Shown one piece after another: positions 17,862-24,094 of a stretch of 47,955 nt of DNA (within the stretch, counting starts at the first letter, position 1; each line of letters begins with the position of its first letter). The notes under the pieces were generated by a model. It did no database searches and was not told the origin of the DNA. It saw only the letters and a list, made by a program, of their open reading frames with translations. A program made the position numbers and the translations under genes. Source of the DNA: Heyndrickxia coagulans DSM 1 = ATCC 7050 (GTDB lineage: Bacteria; Bacillota; Bacilli; Bacillales; Bacillaceae_C); the NCBI RefSeq assembly GCF_000290615.1, contig NZ_ALAS01000070.1, positions 1 to 47,955 on the forward strand, given 5' to 3'.

Positions 17862-18054
17862 AATCCATCACATACCACCTTTCTTTTGGGATATTCTCTC
17901 ATTTCGACACGGCTTTCAAAATTCCTGCTGAAAGCAAAAATTTTTTCGCTATTTTTTTCTCTCAGCCGCAAAAAAGTGTGTGATTTTTGTCACAAATTTT
18001 GGCGTTGTTATCATTTATAATATAGATAGGATAAAAAATATAGAGGTGTTTAAT

Positions 18055-18771
18055 ATGGAACCAACATTAAAAGTGATCAACGCCCTTTCTGACCCGACCC
18101 GCTACTCGATTTACCAATTTGTACTGAAGAAACGGAGCGAAGTATCCGTCCAGGAAGTGGCCAATGAATTTCATATTCATCCAAATGTGGCAAGGCTCCA
18201 TTTGTCGAAGCTCGAAGATGTAAAGATAATTTCATCCGAACTGAACAAAACCGGAAAAGGCGGGCGCCCGGCAAGGCTGTATAAAAGCTCTGAACAAGTG
18301 GTGGAACTCTCCTTCCCGCACCGTGAATACAAATTGCTGTCCAACATTTTGCTTGAAGCCATCAACAAAATGAAACTGGCAGATGCAGGCCTTTTGAAAG
18401 AGATCGGCCGGGAGTACGGAAAACGGATCATCGAAAACATCTTAAAAAACATGAATAAAACAAAAGACCAGCTGACATTTAATGAAAAATTATCTGTGCT
18501 CGCAAGCGTGTCCACCGTGGACGGATACTGCATCGAAACGCTGGAAACAACAGACAAGAACGAACTCGATTACCATGTATACAACTGTCCGTTCCGGGAA
18601 TTAATCCATCACTCGGCGGATGTTTGCGAGATGCATGTTGCTTATATTCACGGGTTGTTTGAAGCGTTGTTTGACGATTTCGACATCAACCAGCAGGAAA
18701 CCATGCTTCATGATTGCAGCGAATGCATTTATCATGTGAAAGTTGCTAAAGTTGCTAAAGTTGCGAATTAA
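18055..18771 (+). CDS. HTH regulator with C-terminal cysteine cluster (SufR-like)
   Basis: The 238-residue protein has an ArsR/DeoR-type winged helix at residues 5-70 (DPTRYSIYQFVL, then EVANEFHIHPNVARLHLSKLE) and a C-terminal domain with CPF, CEMH and CSEC cysteines, the arrangement by which SufR-like regulators bind a Fe-S cluster. It therefore probably senses iron-sulfur or redox state; target genes are unknown. ATG 18055 follows AGAGGTG. It ends in a short triplicated KVA repeat. It is divergent from comGA and precedes yqgY. Confidence 0.75.
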   Translation: MEPTLKVINALSDPTRYSIYQFVLKKRSEVSVQEVANEFHIHPNVARLHLSKLEDVKIISSELNKTGKGGRPARLYKSSEQVVELSFPHREYKLLSNILLEAINKMKLADAGLLKEIGREYGKRIIENILKNMNKTKDQLTFNEKLSVLASVSTVDGYCIETLETTDKNELDYHVYNCPFRELIHHSADVCEMHVAYIHGLFEALFDDFDINQQETMLHDCSECIYHVKVAKVAKVAN

Positions 18772-18783
18772 GTACCGGTTGTG

Positions 18784-18812
18784 TTTACACCCCTTCTTTG
18801 TTCCTTTATAAT
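18784..18812 (+). promoter_or_regulatory. Sigma-A type promoter of yqgY
   Basis: TTTACA at 18784-18789, a 17-base spacer, and TATAAT at 18807-18812, directly after the regulator's stop codon and 37 bases before yqgY. Confidence 0.75.
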
Positions 18813-18848
18813 ATAACTTGATGGACATAAAAAGAAGGGGTGGTTCAT

Positions 18849-19091
18849 TTGGATCGTATGTACCGCGTATTGGGTTTCTGGACTGGTGTAATGGCAGTCA
18901 TGTTTTTCCTTGGCGGCATGAAAGAAACCGCTTTACTGTTTCTGGCCCAGACCGGTTTCTTTGTGCTTGTCAGCTACTTGAAACTGTCCGAACGCATGTA
19001 TATGTACATCTTTGGGGCTTATTTAACAATTTTCTTCGCCGGCTTTACGTACTACACCACGTTTATACTCACACCCGGCTTCGGCGAATAA
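18849..19091 (+). CDS. yqgY: DUF2626 family membrane protein YqgY
   Basis: The 80-residue protein starts MDRMYRVLGFWTG and has two to three membrane helices (about residues 6-24, 29-45 and 53-72) with the conserved ERMYMYIFGAYLTIFFAGFTYY. It matches the Bacillaceae YqgY family of unknown function. TTG 18849 is chosen because GAAGGGGTGG ends about 7 bases before it and because family members start at this MDRMY. Confidence 0.85.
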   Translation: MDRMYRVLGFWTGVMAVMFFLGGMKETALLFLAQTGFFVLVSYLKLSERMYMYIFGAYLTIFFAGFTYYTTFILTPGFGE

Positions 19092-19132
19092 CCTGTTCCT
19101 CTTAAAAATCTGCTTGCTTTTTCCTTGCACTA

Positions 19133-19161
19133 AAAAAACCGGCATTCGCTGCCGGTTTTTT
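19133..19161. terminator. Bidirectional terminator between yqgY and yqgX
   Basis: Arms AAAAAACCGGC and GCCGGTTTTTT around the loop ATTCGCT. It terminates yqgY in the plus direction and touches the yqgX stop codon in the minus direction. Confidence 0.88.
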
Positions 19162-19790
19162 TATCCCCCCAAAAACGGGTTGGAACTTTTTTCGGCCCCG
19201 ATCGTTGTCTGCGGCCCGTGTCCCGGGAACACGATTGTATCCGGGTGCAAAACCAGTAACTTTGTATGAATGCTTTCCTGCAAAACGCCATGGTTCCCGC
19301 CCGGAAGATCGGTCCGCCCAATGCTGCCGGAAAAAAGGGCGTCCCCTGAAAAGACAATGTTGTGATCAGGCAGCCAGTACGAAACGCTCCCCGGGGAGTG
19401 GCCCGGCGTTTCCAGCACTTGAAGCGAAAAAGAGCCGATTTTCAACATGTCTTCCCCGGCGATAAGCTTTTCCGCCCCGCGCGCGCTGATTTCTCCCATC
19501 CCGAAAAAATGGGAGCCGTTTTGCCCTGGATCCCCGAGCCACATCTCTTCCTTTTGATGGATATAGGCCGGGATTTTGTACGCATCCCTTACCGCATCAA
19601 GGGCGCCAATATGGTCAAAATGGGCATGCGTTAAAAGCACCGCAAGCGGGTTCAGCGCATTTTCCCCGATAAAAGCGTGCAGCCTTTCAAATTCCGCTCC
19701 GGGGTCAAATATCAAACAGTCTTTTTCGTGGTTCCACAGGATATAGCAATTCGTCTGAATGGGCCCGACCGGCAATTGTTTCCATTTCAT
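19161..19790 (-). CDS. yqgX: Metallo-beta-lactamase fold hydrolase YqgX
   Basis: The 209-residue protein has the metal-binding motif THAHFDHIG at about residues 54-62, further ligands in TPGHSPGS and SGDALF, and a final GHGPQT, the glyoxalase II-like arrangement for two metal ions. It is the YqgX family, proposed to hydrolyse thioesters; the substrate is not proven. The start ATG 19790 follows GGGAGGGAT. It is monocistronic by context. Confidence 0.87.
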   Translation of the reverse strand: MKWKQLPVGPIQTNCYILWNHEKDCLIFDPGAEFERLHAFIGENALNPLAVLLTHAHFDHIGALDAVRDAYKIPAYIHQKEEMWLGDPGQNGSHFFGMGEISARGAEKLIAGEDMLKIGSFSLQVLETPGHSPGSVSYWLPDHNIVFSGDALFSGSIGRTDLPGGNHGVLQESIHTKLLVLHPDTIVFPGHGPQTTIGAEKSSNPFLGG

Positions 19791-19919
19791 TCGTATCCCT
19801 CCTCCCTTATTGTATCATGTTTTCATCCGTAAAAAATGCCTGTTCATTTACTCGACAAATCACCAGACCGGTTGTAAAATAAAGATAATTGAATACCTTT
19901 TCATTATAAGGGGGATGTC

Positions 19920-20093
19920 ATGGGTACAGTCATTATTTTCAGTCTCGTCTCCATACTGTCACTGATTGGTTTCATTACTGCGGCCAAAAACAAAAATATC
20001 CTCGGATTTATTTTCGGCATCATTTCTTTTGCCCTTTTCGGCTGGTTTGCCATCATGACCGTCATCCATTCGGGCTACCCGGCCTTTACTTAA
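19920..20093 (+). CDS. yqgW: DUF2759 small membrane protein YqgW
   Basis: A 57-residue protein, MGTVIIFSLVSILSLIGF..., with two hydrophobic helices (about residues 3-20 and 27-50) joined by AAKNKN. ATG 19920 follows AAGGGGG at 5 bases and a terminator follows the stop, so it is a complete small gene. It matches the YqgW/DUF2759 family, whose function is unknown. Confidence 0.82.
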   Translation: MGTVIIFSLVSILSLIGFITAAKNKNILGFIFGIISFALFGWFAIMTVIHSGYPAFT

Positions 20094-20098
20094 TGCTG

Positions 20099-20124
20099 AA
20101 AAAGCGGCGCCATGCCGCTTTTTT
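20099..20124 (+). terminator. Terminator of yqgW
   Basis: Arms AAAAAGCGGC and GCCGCTTTTT around a GCCAT loop, followed by more T residues, six bases after the yqgW stop. Confidence 0.85.
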
Positions 20125-20191
20125 TCATCTCATTATATCGCTGTTTGTAGTATGCCAAAATCAGCGCGTATCATGGAAGGGGGCGCCCCGC

Positions 20192-21160
20192 TTAAATTTT
20201 ATTTAACGCCAGCCACGCTGCCCCGAGCACGCCGGCATCGTTTCCCAATGTGGCAAGTTCCAGTTTTGTCGATTGGCCGACCGTGTTGAACGCGTATTTC
20301 AAAAAATAAGCGCGCACCGGGTTTAAGAGCGTTTCGCCTGCTTTTGACACCCCTCCCCCCAACACGATTTTTTCCGGATTTAACGTATTGGCCACACTTG
20401 CCAGCGCAAGCCCGAGGTATTTTGCCGTTTCGTCAACAATTTCGTGGGAAAGGGCATCTCCCGCTTTCGCAAAGTCAAACACGTCTTTGGCGCTTACCGA
20501 TCCGCTTCGGGCATACAAATCTTTTAACGGGGACGCGCCGCTAAATGCAGCCAGTTTCGCTATGGCTGTCCTGACCACGCCTGTTGCGGAAGCGACCGTT
20601 TCAAGGCAGCCGGTTTTCCCGCAGTTGCATCGTGCCCCGCCTTCCGGGATGACGGTAATATGGCCGATTTCGCCTGCCGCCCCTTTTACGCCGTGGACGA
20701 TATCCCCGCCTGTAATGATGCCGCCGCCGACACCGGTGCCAAGCGTAACGAAGACCATTTCCCCGGAACCTTTCCCGGCGCCTTTCCACATTTCACCGAG
20801 TGCCGCAACATTTGCATCATTATCGATCACCACTTTTAACCCCGCCAATTTTTGCAATGTCCCGGCAACCGGATAATGCTGCGCCCAGCCGATATTGACG
20901 GATTCATAAATCACGCCGGCTTCCATATCAACCGGCCCCGGTACGCCGAGGCCGATCCCTGTGATCTCTTTTTTCTCCCGCTTTGCCCGGGCCAATTCGT
21001 CCTCAATCGATTTTGCGATATTCGGAAGGATCGCTTTCCCCTCGTTAGCCGTCACAGTCGGGATCTCCCATCTGTGTACAATATCGCCTGCTTCATTCAC
21101 AAATGCCAGTTTTGTGGTGGTGCCCCCCAAATCAATGCCAATGATCCACTTCTCAGCCAT
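20192..21160 (-). CDS. glcK: Glucokinase (ROK family)
   Basis: The 322-residue ROK-family kinase phosphorylates free glucose with ATP. It shows the phosphate-binding GIDLGGTTTKL near the N-terminus, FVTLGTGVGGGI, the substrate-binding GAAGEIGHITV, and the ROK zinc motif CNCGKTGCLE. ATG 21160 lies 9 bases after GGAGG and overlaps yqgQ by 8 bases; the GTG at 21169 is too close to that site. It forms an operon with yqgQ. Confidence 0.95.
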   Translation of the reverse strand: MAEKWIIGIDLGGTTTKLAFVNEAGDIVHRWEIPTVTANEGKAILPNIAKSIEDELARAKREKKEITGIGLGVPGPVDMEAGVIYESVNIGWAQHYPVAGTLQKLAGLKVVIDNDANVAALGEMWKGAGKGSGEMVFVTLGTGVGGGIITGGDIVHGVKGAAGEIGHITVIPEGGARCNCGKTGCLETVASATGVVRTAIAKLAAFSGASPLKDLYARSGSVSAKDVFDFAKAGDALSHEIVDETAKYLGLALASVANTLNPEKIVLGGGVSKAGETLLNPVRAYFLKYAFNTVGQSTKLELATLGNDAGVLGAAWLALNKI

Positions 21161-21374
21161 TTCGCTCACCCTCCATTTTTTTCTCTTTTTCCAACCGTTT
21201 TTCCTGCCTGATGATCAACAGGGCGGTTTCGTATTCGCTGTTTTCCAGCACCCTTGCCTGGTACAACTGCCTCAGTTCCAATTCCATCAGCTCGAGATCG
21301 GCAAGCCGGTCCCCGATATAGACAATAATGCCGAATTTTTTCAAAAGCTGTTGCACATCATAAAGTGTTCTCAT
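21153..21374 (-). CDS. yqgQ: YqgQ family protein
   Basis: The 73-residue, highly charged helical protein starts MRTLYDVQQLLKKFG and contains YIGDRLADLELMELELRQLY, the YqgQ (DUF910) family signature. Its function is unknown; a compact nucleic acid-binding three-helix fold is known for the family. It is always next to glcK in Bacillus. ATG 21374 is preferred over an upstream in-frame start at 21434, which would lie within the promoter. Confidence 0.85.
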   Translation of the reverse strand: MRTLYDVQQLLKKFGIIVYIGDRLADLELMELELRQLYQARVLENSEYETALLIIRQEKRLEKEKKMEGERNG

Positions 21375-21415
21375 TTCGACCCAGCTTTCATTTATAAAAA
21401 ATCTGTTCCAAGAAA

Positions 21416-21444
21416 AGTATAGTCGATTGTGCAACTTCTAACAA
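21416..21444 (-). promoter_or_regulatory. Sigma-A type promoter of yqgQ-glcK
   Basis: On the minus strand TTGTTA (21439-21444) and TATACT (21416-21421) are 17 bases apart, about 40 bases before the yqgQ start codon. Confidence 0.72.
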
Positions 21445-21682
21445 GCATCAAATTGCGGCAATTTGCCGGATCATTTGGCCGCCCGGCGTGGAAGTACGCC
21501 GTGAAACCTTGCCCGGTGCATTTTTTGAAGGATAGCCGCGGAAACCCACGGCGCCCCTATATACCGGCGCGCTTCCCCCGGCCCTAAAGAGAGAAATTTT
21601 TATCCCGGCACGATCCGTCCCCCGAAAGGCCCGCACTTGCACGCCAAAGAAGCGGCCCGGAACCGAAACGGGGGCATGCTTA
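21445..21682. other. Gene-free GC-rich stretch between gluP and yqgQ
   Basis: About 240 bases beyond the gluP stop with no supported gene, terminator or repeat. It is noticeably GC-rich and dense in CCGG and GGCC. The three minus-strand frames do not continue the GluP domain. It may be decayed sequence of the C-terminal region that B. subtilis GluP has and this protein lacks. Confidence 0.4.
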
Positions 21683-22849
21683 TTAGTCTGCCGGGTGAAT
21701 GCCGCGCAGACCCATATAAACGAGGAAAGCGGCAATAAGAAGAGCCGGAAGCTGCACACCGATGCGCTTCCGTTTCGGAAAGTGGACGATGCATGCTGCA
21801 AGAAAGCCGCCGAAAAGCCCGCCAAGATGCCCGAAATTGTCAATGCCGGAAACGGAAAAACCGAAAACGAGATTAATGATGATGAGCGTAATGACACTCG
21901 GTCCCATTGTCCGGAAAAAAAGATCTCGGTAAGCCGTCCCGATGTAAAGAAGCGCGCCGAACAAGCCAAAAATCGCACCGCTTGCGCCGGCAGAAAGGCT
22001 TGGTGAAAACAGGAAGCTGGCCAGGCAGCCTGTAAACCCGGCGAACAAATAAATCAGGGCAAAGCGCGCCTTGCCGTAAATCCGTTCGACAAGCGGCCCG
22101 ATATAGTATAAAGAGAGCGAATTCATAAAAAGGTGCATGATCCCGATATGAATAAAAACGGGCATAATCAGCCGCCAATATTGCCCTTCCATAATCAGCG
22201 GATTGTACTTGGCGCCGAAACGGATCAGGTTTTGCGTATTCTGCGTCCCGCCGGTAAGCGACATAACAATAAACACGGCAATCTGTACGGCCAGAAAGAC
22301 GTATGTAAAAAATGGCCTGCCCGCGTCAAACAGCTGCCGTTCCTCCTCTTCCCGGCGCGCCTCGGCTTCGAACACCGTCCGCTGTAATGCATAGGCGTCC
22401 CCGCTCATCGTTTCAGGCGCAATGGCAAGCCGGCTTTCCGTGAACGGGCGCAGCTTACTGATCCCGGGACCAGGATTCTCCCCTTCAATCAATACGCTGC
22501 GGAGTTCCGTTTTTCCGCCATTGATATGCATCGGTTCATCCAAATAGATTTCATAATCGTCAACCGGCGCATACTCGCTTACGTAAATATTGAGTACGCG
22601 CGGAGCAAGCCGCTTTATTTGTTTGCATAAATCTTCAGCCTGTGCGCAACAATCGCGGATGTCGCGGTATAACCAGTTGCCCCAGTCGATGTCATACCGC
22701 AAAAGACGCACAAGCGGCAAATTCTTCTTTTTTGTATTGGCAAGCCACATTTCATCCCGGTTTTCACTCAAAAACAGGATCCGGTACTCCTGTTCCACGA
22801 CAAAATGGCGGCTGATTGCCCAAAACAAAACATCTGCCCTACTGTTCAC
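21683..22849 (-). CDS. gluP: Rhomboid family intramembrane serine protease GluP
   Basis: The 388-residue protein cleaves membrane substrates within the bilayer. A soluble N-terminal domain of about 180 residues precedes six or seven membrane segments. The catalytic pair is Ser290 in SAGASGAIFG and His341 in NFGHLGGLFGG, with HLFMNSLSLY at about 239-248 supplying the conserved loop residues. B. subtilis YqgP/GluP is about 507 residues and carries C-terminal TPR repeats; here the protein stops shortly after the last membrane helix. GTG 22849 follows AGGGGA. In B. subtilis the protein processes the magnesium transporter MgtE; that role is only inferred here. Confidence 0.9.
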   Translation of the reverse strand: MNSRADVLFWAISRHFVVEQEYRILFLSENRDEMWLANTKKKNLPLVRLLRYDIDWGNWLYRDIRDCCAQAEDLCKQIKRLAPRVLNIYVSEYAPVDDYEIYLDEPMHINGGKTELRSVLIEGENPGPGISKLRPFTESRLAIAPETMSGDAYALQRTVFEAEARREEEERQLFDAGRPFFTYVFLAVQIAVFIVMSLTGGTQNTQNLIRFGAKYNPLIMEGQYWRLIMPVFIHIGIMHLFMNSLSLYYIGPLVERIYGKARFALIYLFAGFTGCLASFLFSPSLSAGASGAIFGLFGALLYIGTAYRDLFFRTMGPSVITLIIINLVFGFSVSGIDNFGHLGGLFGGFLAACIVHFPKRKRIGVQLPALLIAAFLVYMGLRGIHPAD

Positions 22850-22902
22850 GATTTCCCCTGCCTTTTTCCATCCATTTTATCCTAACTATATCGAAAAAAA
22901 GA

Positions 22903-22936
22903 GCGGAGTGTAAAGCGTTTGGCCTTTTACACCCGC
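22903..22936 (-). terminator. Terminator after the 58-residue small protein
   Basis: On the minus strand, arms GTGTAAA and TTTACAC with an outer CCGC/GCGG extension and one bulged base, followed by a T run. It separates the small gene from gluP. Confidence 0.7.
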
Positions 22937-22949
22937 CCTTTTTTCACCG

Positions 22950-23126
22950 CTATTGAAAAACCTGGCCCATGACGCGCGACCGTAATCCGGGAATCCGCAT
23001 TGCCGCCGTGACCGCCAATTTTCTCGCAGGGCCGTACCCAAATACAGTGTTTAATACCCGGTAACGGTTCCGGTAAGCTGCTGAAAACAGAAGCAGCACC
23101 ACCATCCACTTCACCCATCTGTTCAT
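22950..23126 (-). CDS. Small basic protein with N-terminal membrane segment (possible YqgO equivalent)
   Basis: The 58-residue protein starts MNRWVKWMVVLLLFSAAYRN: one hydrophobic segment followed by a very basic tail rich in Arg. ATG 23126 follows GGGGGAGGA at good spacing, and a terminator follows the stop, so the gene looks real. By position between rpmG and gluP it could correspond to B. subtilis YqgO, but I do not recognise the family from sequence. Confidence 0.65.
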   Translation of the reverse strand: MNRWVKWMVVLLLFSAAYRNRYRVLNTVFGYGPARKLAVTAAMRIPGLRSRVMGQVFQ

Positions 23127-23217
23127 GGCGATTCCTCCCCCGAAAAATTTTCTGCAACTCATTTCTATTTTTCCTACCGGGGGAGAAATTATCCGCTAAC
23201 GCTGTGGCAAAAGAAAA

Positions 23218-23241
23218 AACAGCAGGAAAACGCCTGCTGTT
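23218..23241 (-). terminator. Terminator of rpmG
   Basis: Arms ACAGCAGG and CCTGCTGT around AAAACG, followed on the minus strand by TTTTTTCTTTT. It begins at the rpmG stop codon. Confidence 0.85.
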
Positions 23242-23390
23242 TACTTTGTTTCGCGATGTACGGTTGCACGTTTGTCCCGCGGGCAATATTTTTTCAATTC
23301 AATACGGTCCGGGGTCGTACGTTTATTTTTTGTTGTAATATAGTTACGCTCACCGCATTCCGTGCAAGCCAGTGTAATGTTTACACGCAT
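23241..23390 (-). CDS. rpmG: 50S ribosomal protein L33
   Basis: The 49-residue protein reads [20 protein letters not shown]... and ends [10 protein letters not shown], the bacterial L33 signature. It has three cysteines: a CxxC pair at residues 9 and 12 and a single Cys at 35 where zinc-binding L33 would have a second pair. It thus lies between the zinc-binding and zinc-free forms. ATG 23390 follows GGAGGGATGAAAC. It has its own terminator. Confidence 0.95.
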   Translation of the reverse strand: MRVNITLACTECGERNYITTKNKRTTPDRIELKKYCPRDKRATVHRETK

Positions 23391-23666
23391 GTTTCATCCC
23401 TCCATCTTTCTCAATCGATCGTGCATACGACTTTTCTATCATAGCATTTTTCACGTACGATTGCCAGTATGTTTTTTCAAACAAAACCGTTCTTCCCACC
23501 GGCTGCCGATATATGTGAAATTTTCACTTGAATGGGGCAAGCAAGCCTGCCGGTCCCGCTTTGCTGGCACGAATTGGCCCCCTCTTGCCGGATAGGCGGT
23601 ACACTTCACAGGAAAATCATGATATAACTAACAATAGTACTTTGCAATGAAAAAGGAGAGAACTGG

Positions 23667-24029
23667 ATGGTTATTACGCTGATTGTGTTACTGGCGCTTT
23701 CTGTGGTATTGTTTCTTATTTCGTTTTTCCGCCAGGACCACGCACATCTGGTAGAACAGGAACTGGAAGATTTGTCTTTAAAATTTTTCCAGGAAACGTA
23801 CCAGATCAAAAAAAGATTACAGACGCTCGAAGAAGAATTTATGATGCCCGGAGCCGATCCGTTTCTTCCGGATCCGTCCGGCAAAAGTCCGGTCAATGAA
23901 ATTGTAAAAAACCAGGTGCTCGCTTTGTTCCGGCAGGGCCTTTCATTCGAACAGATCGCAAGGCAGTCCGCCCTCCCCGTAAACGAAGTGAAACGCATCA
24001 TTTCCGGTGCCATGCAAATACCAGAATAG
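23667..24029 (+). CDS. Single-pass membrane protein with coiled coil and C-terminal HTH-like helix pair
   Basis: The 120-residue protein has an N-terminal membrane helix (residues 2-19), a charged, coiled-coil-prone stretch (about 27-58), a Pro/Asp-rich linker with PGADPFLPDPSGKSP, and a C-terminal QVLALFRQGLSFEQIARQSALPVNEVKRII that resembles the helix-turn-helix found at the end of SwrB-like/DUF6115 proteins. ATG 23667 follows AAAGGAGAG. I do not recognise an orthologue at this place. A membrane-tethered regulatory or scaffold role is a guess. Confidence 0.7.
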   Translation: MVITLIVLLALSVVLFLISFFRQDHAHLVEQELEDLSLKFFQETYQIKKRLQTLEEEFMMPGADPFLPDPSGKSPVNEIVKNQVLALFRQGLSFEQIARQSALPVNEVKRIISGAMQIPE

Positions 24030-24040
24030 ATTTATACAGA

Positions 24041-24074
24041 AAACGGATAACAGGGTTCCCCCTGTTATCCGTTT
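24041..24074. terminator. Strong bidirectional terminator between the 120-residue gene and pbpA
   Basis: Fifteen-base perfect arms from AAACGGATAACAGGG to its complement around a four-base loop, with T residues on both sides. It serves both convergent genes. Confidence 0.92.
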
Positions 24075-24094
24075 TTTCCTCAGCCGGAGACGGC

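Noticed and set aside
17862-18054. ComK boxes before comGA
   Set aside because: A and T tracts are present, but none fit the AAAA-N5-TTTT spacing in pairs.
21448-21978. Minus-strand open frame spanning the gluP end and the gene-free stretch, as a possible displaced TPR domain
   Set aside because: Its translation shows no TPR pattern and overlaps gluP in another frame.
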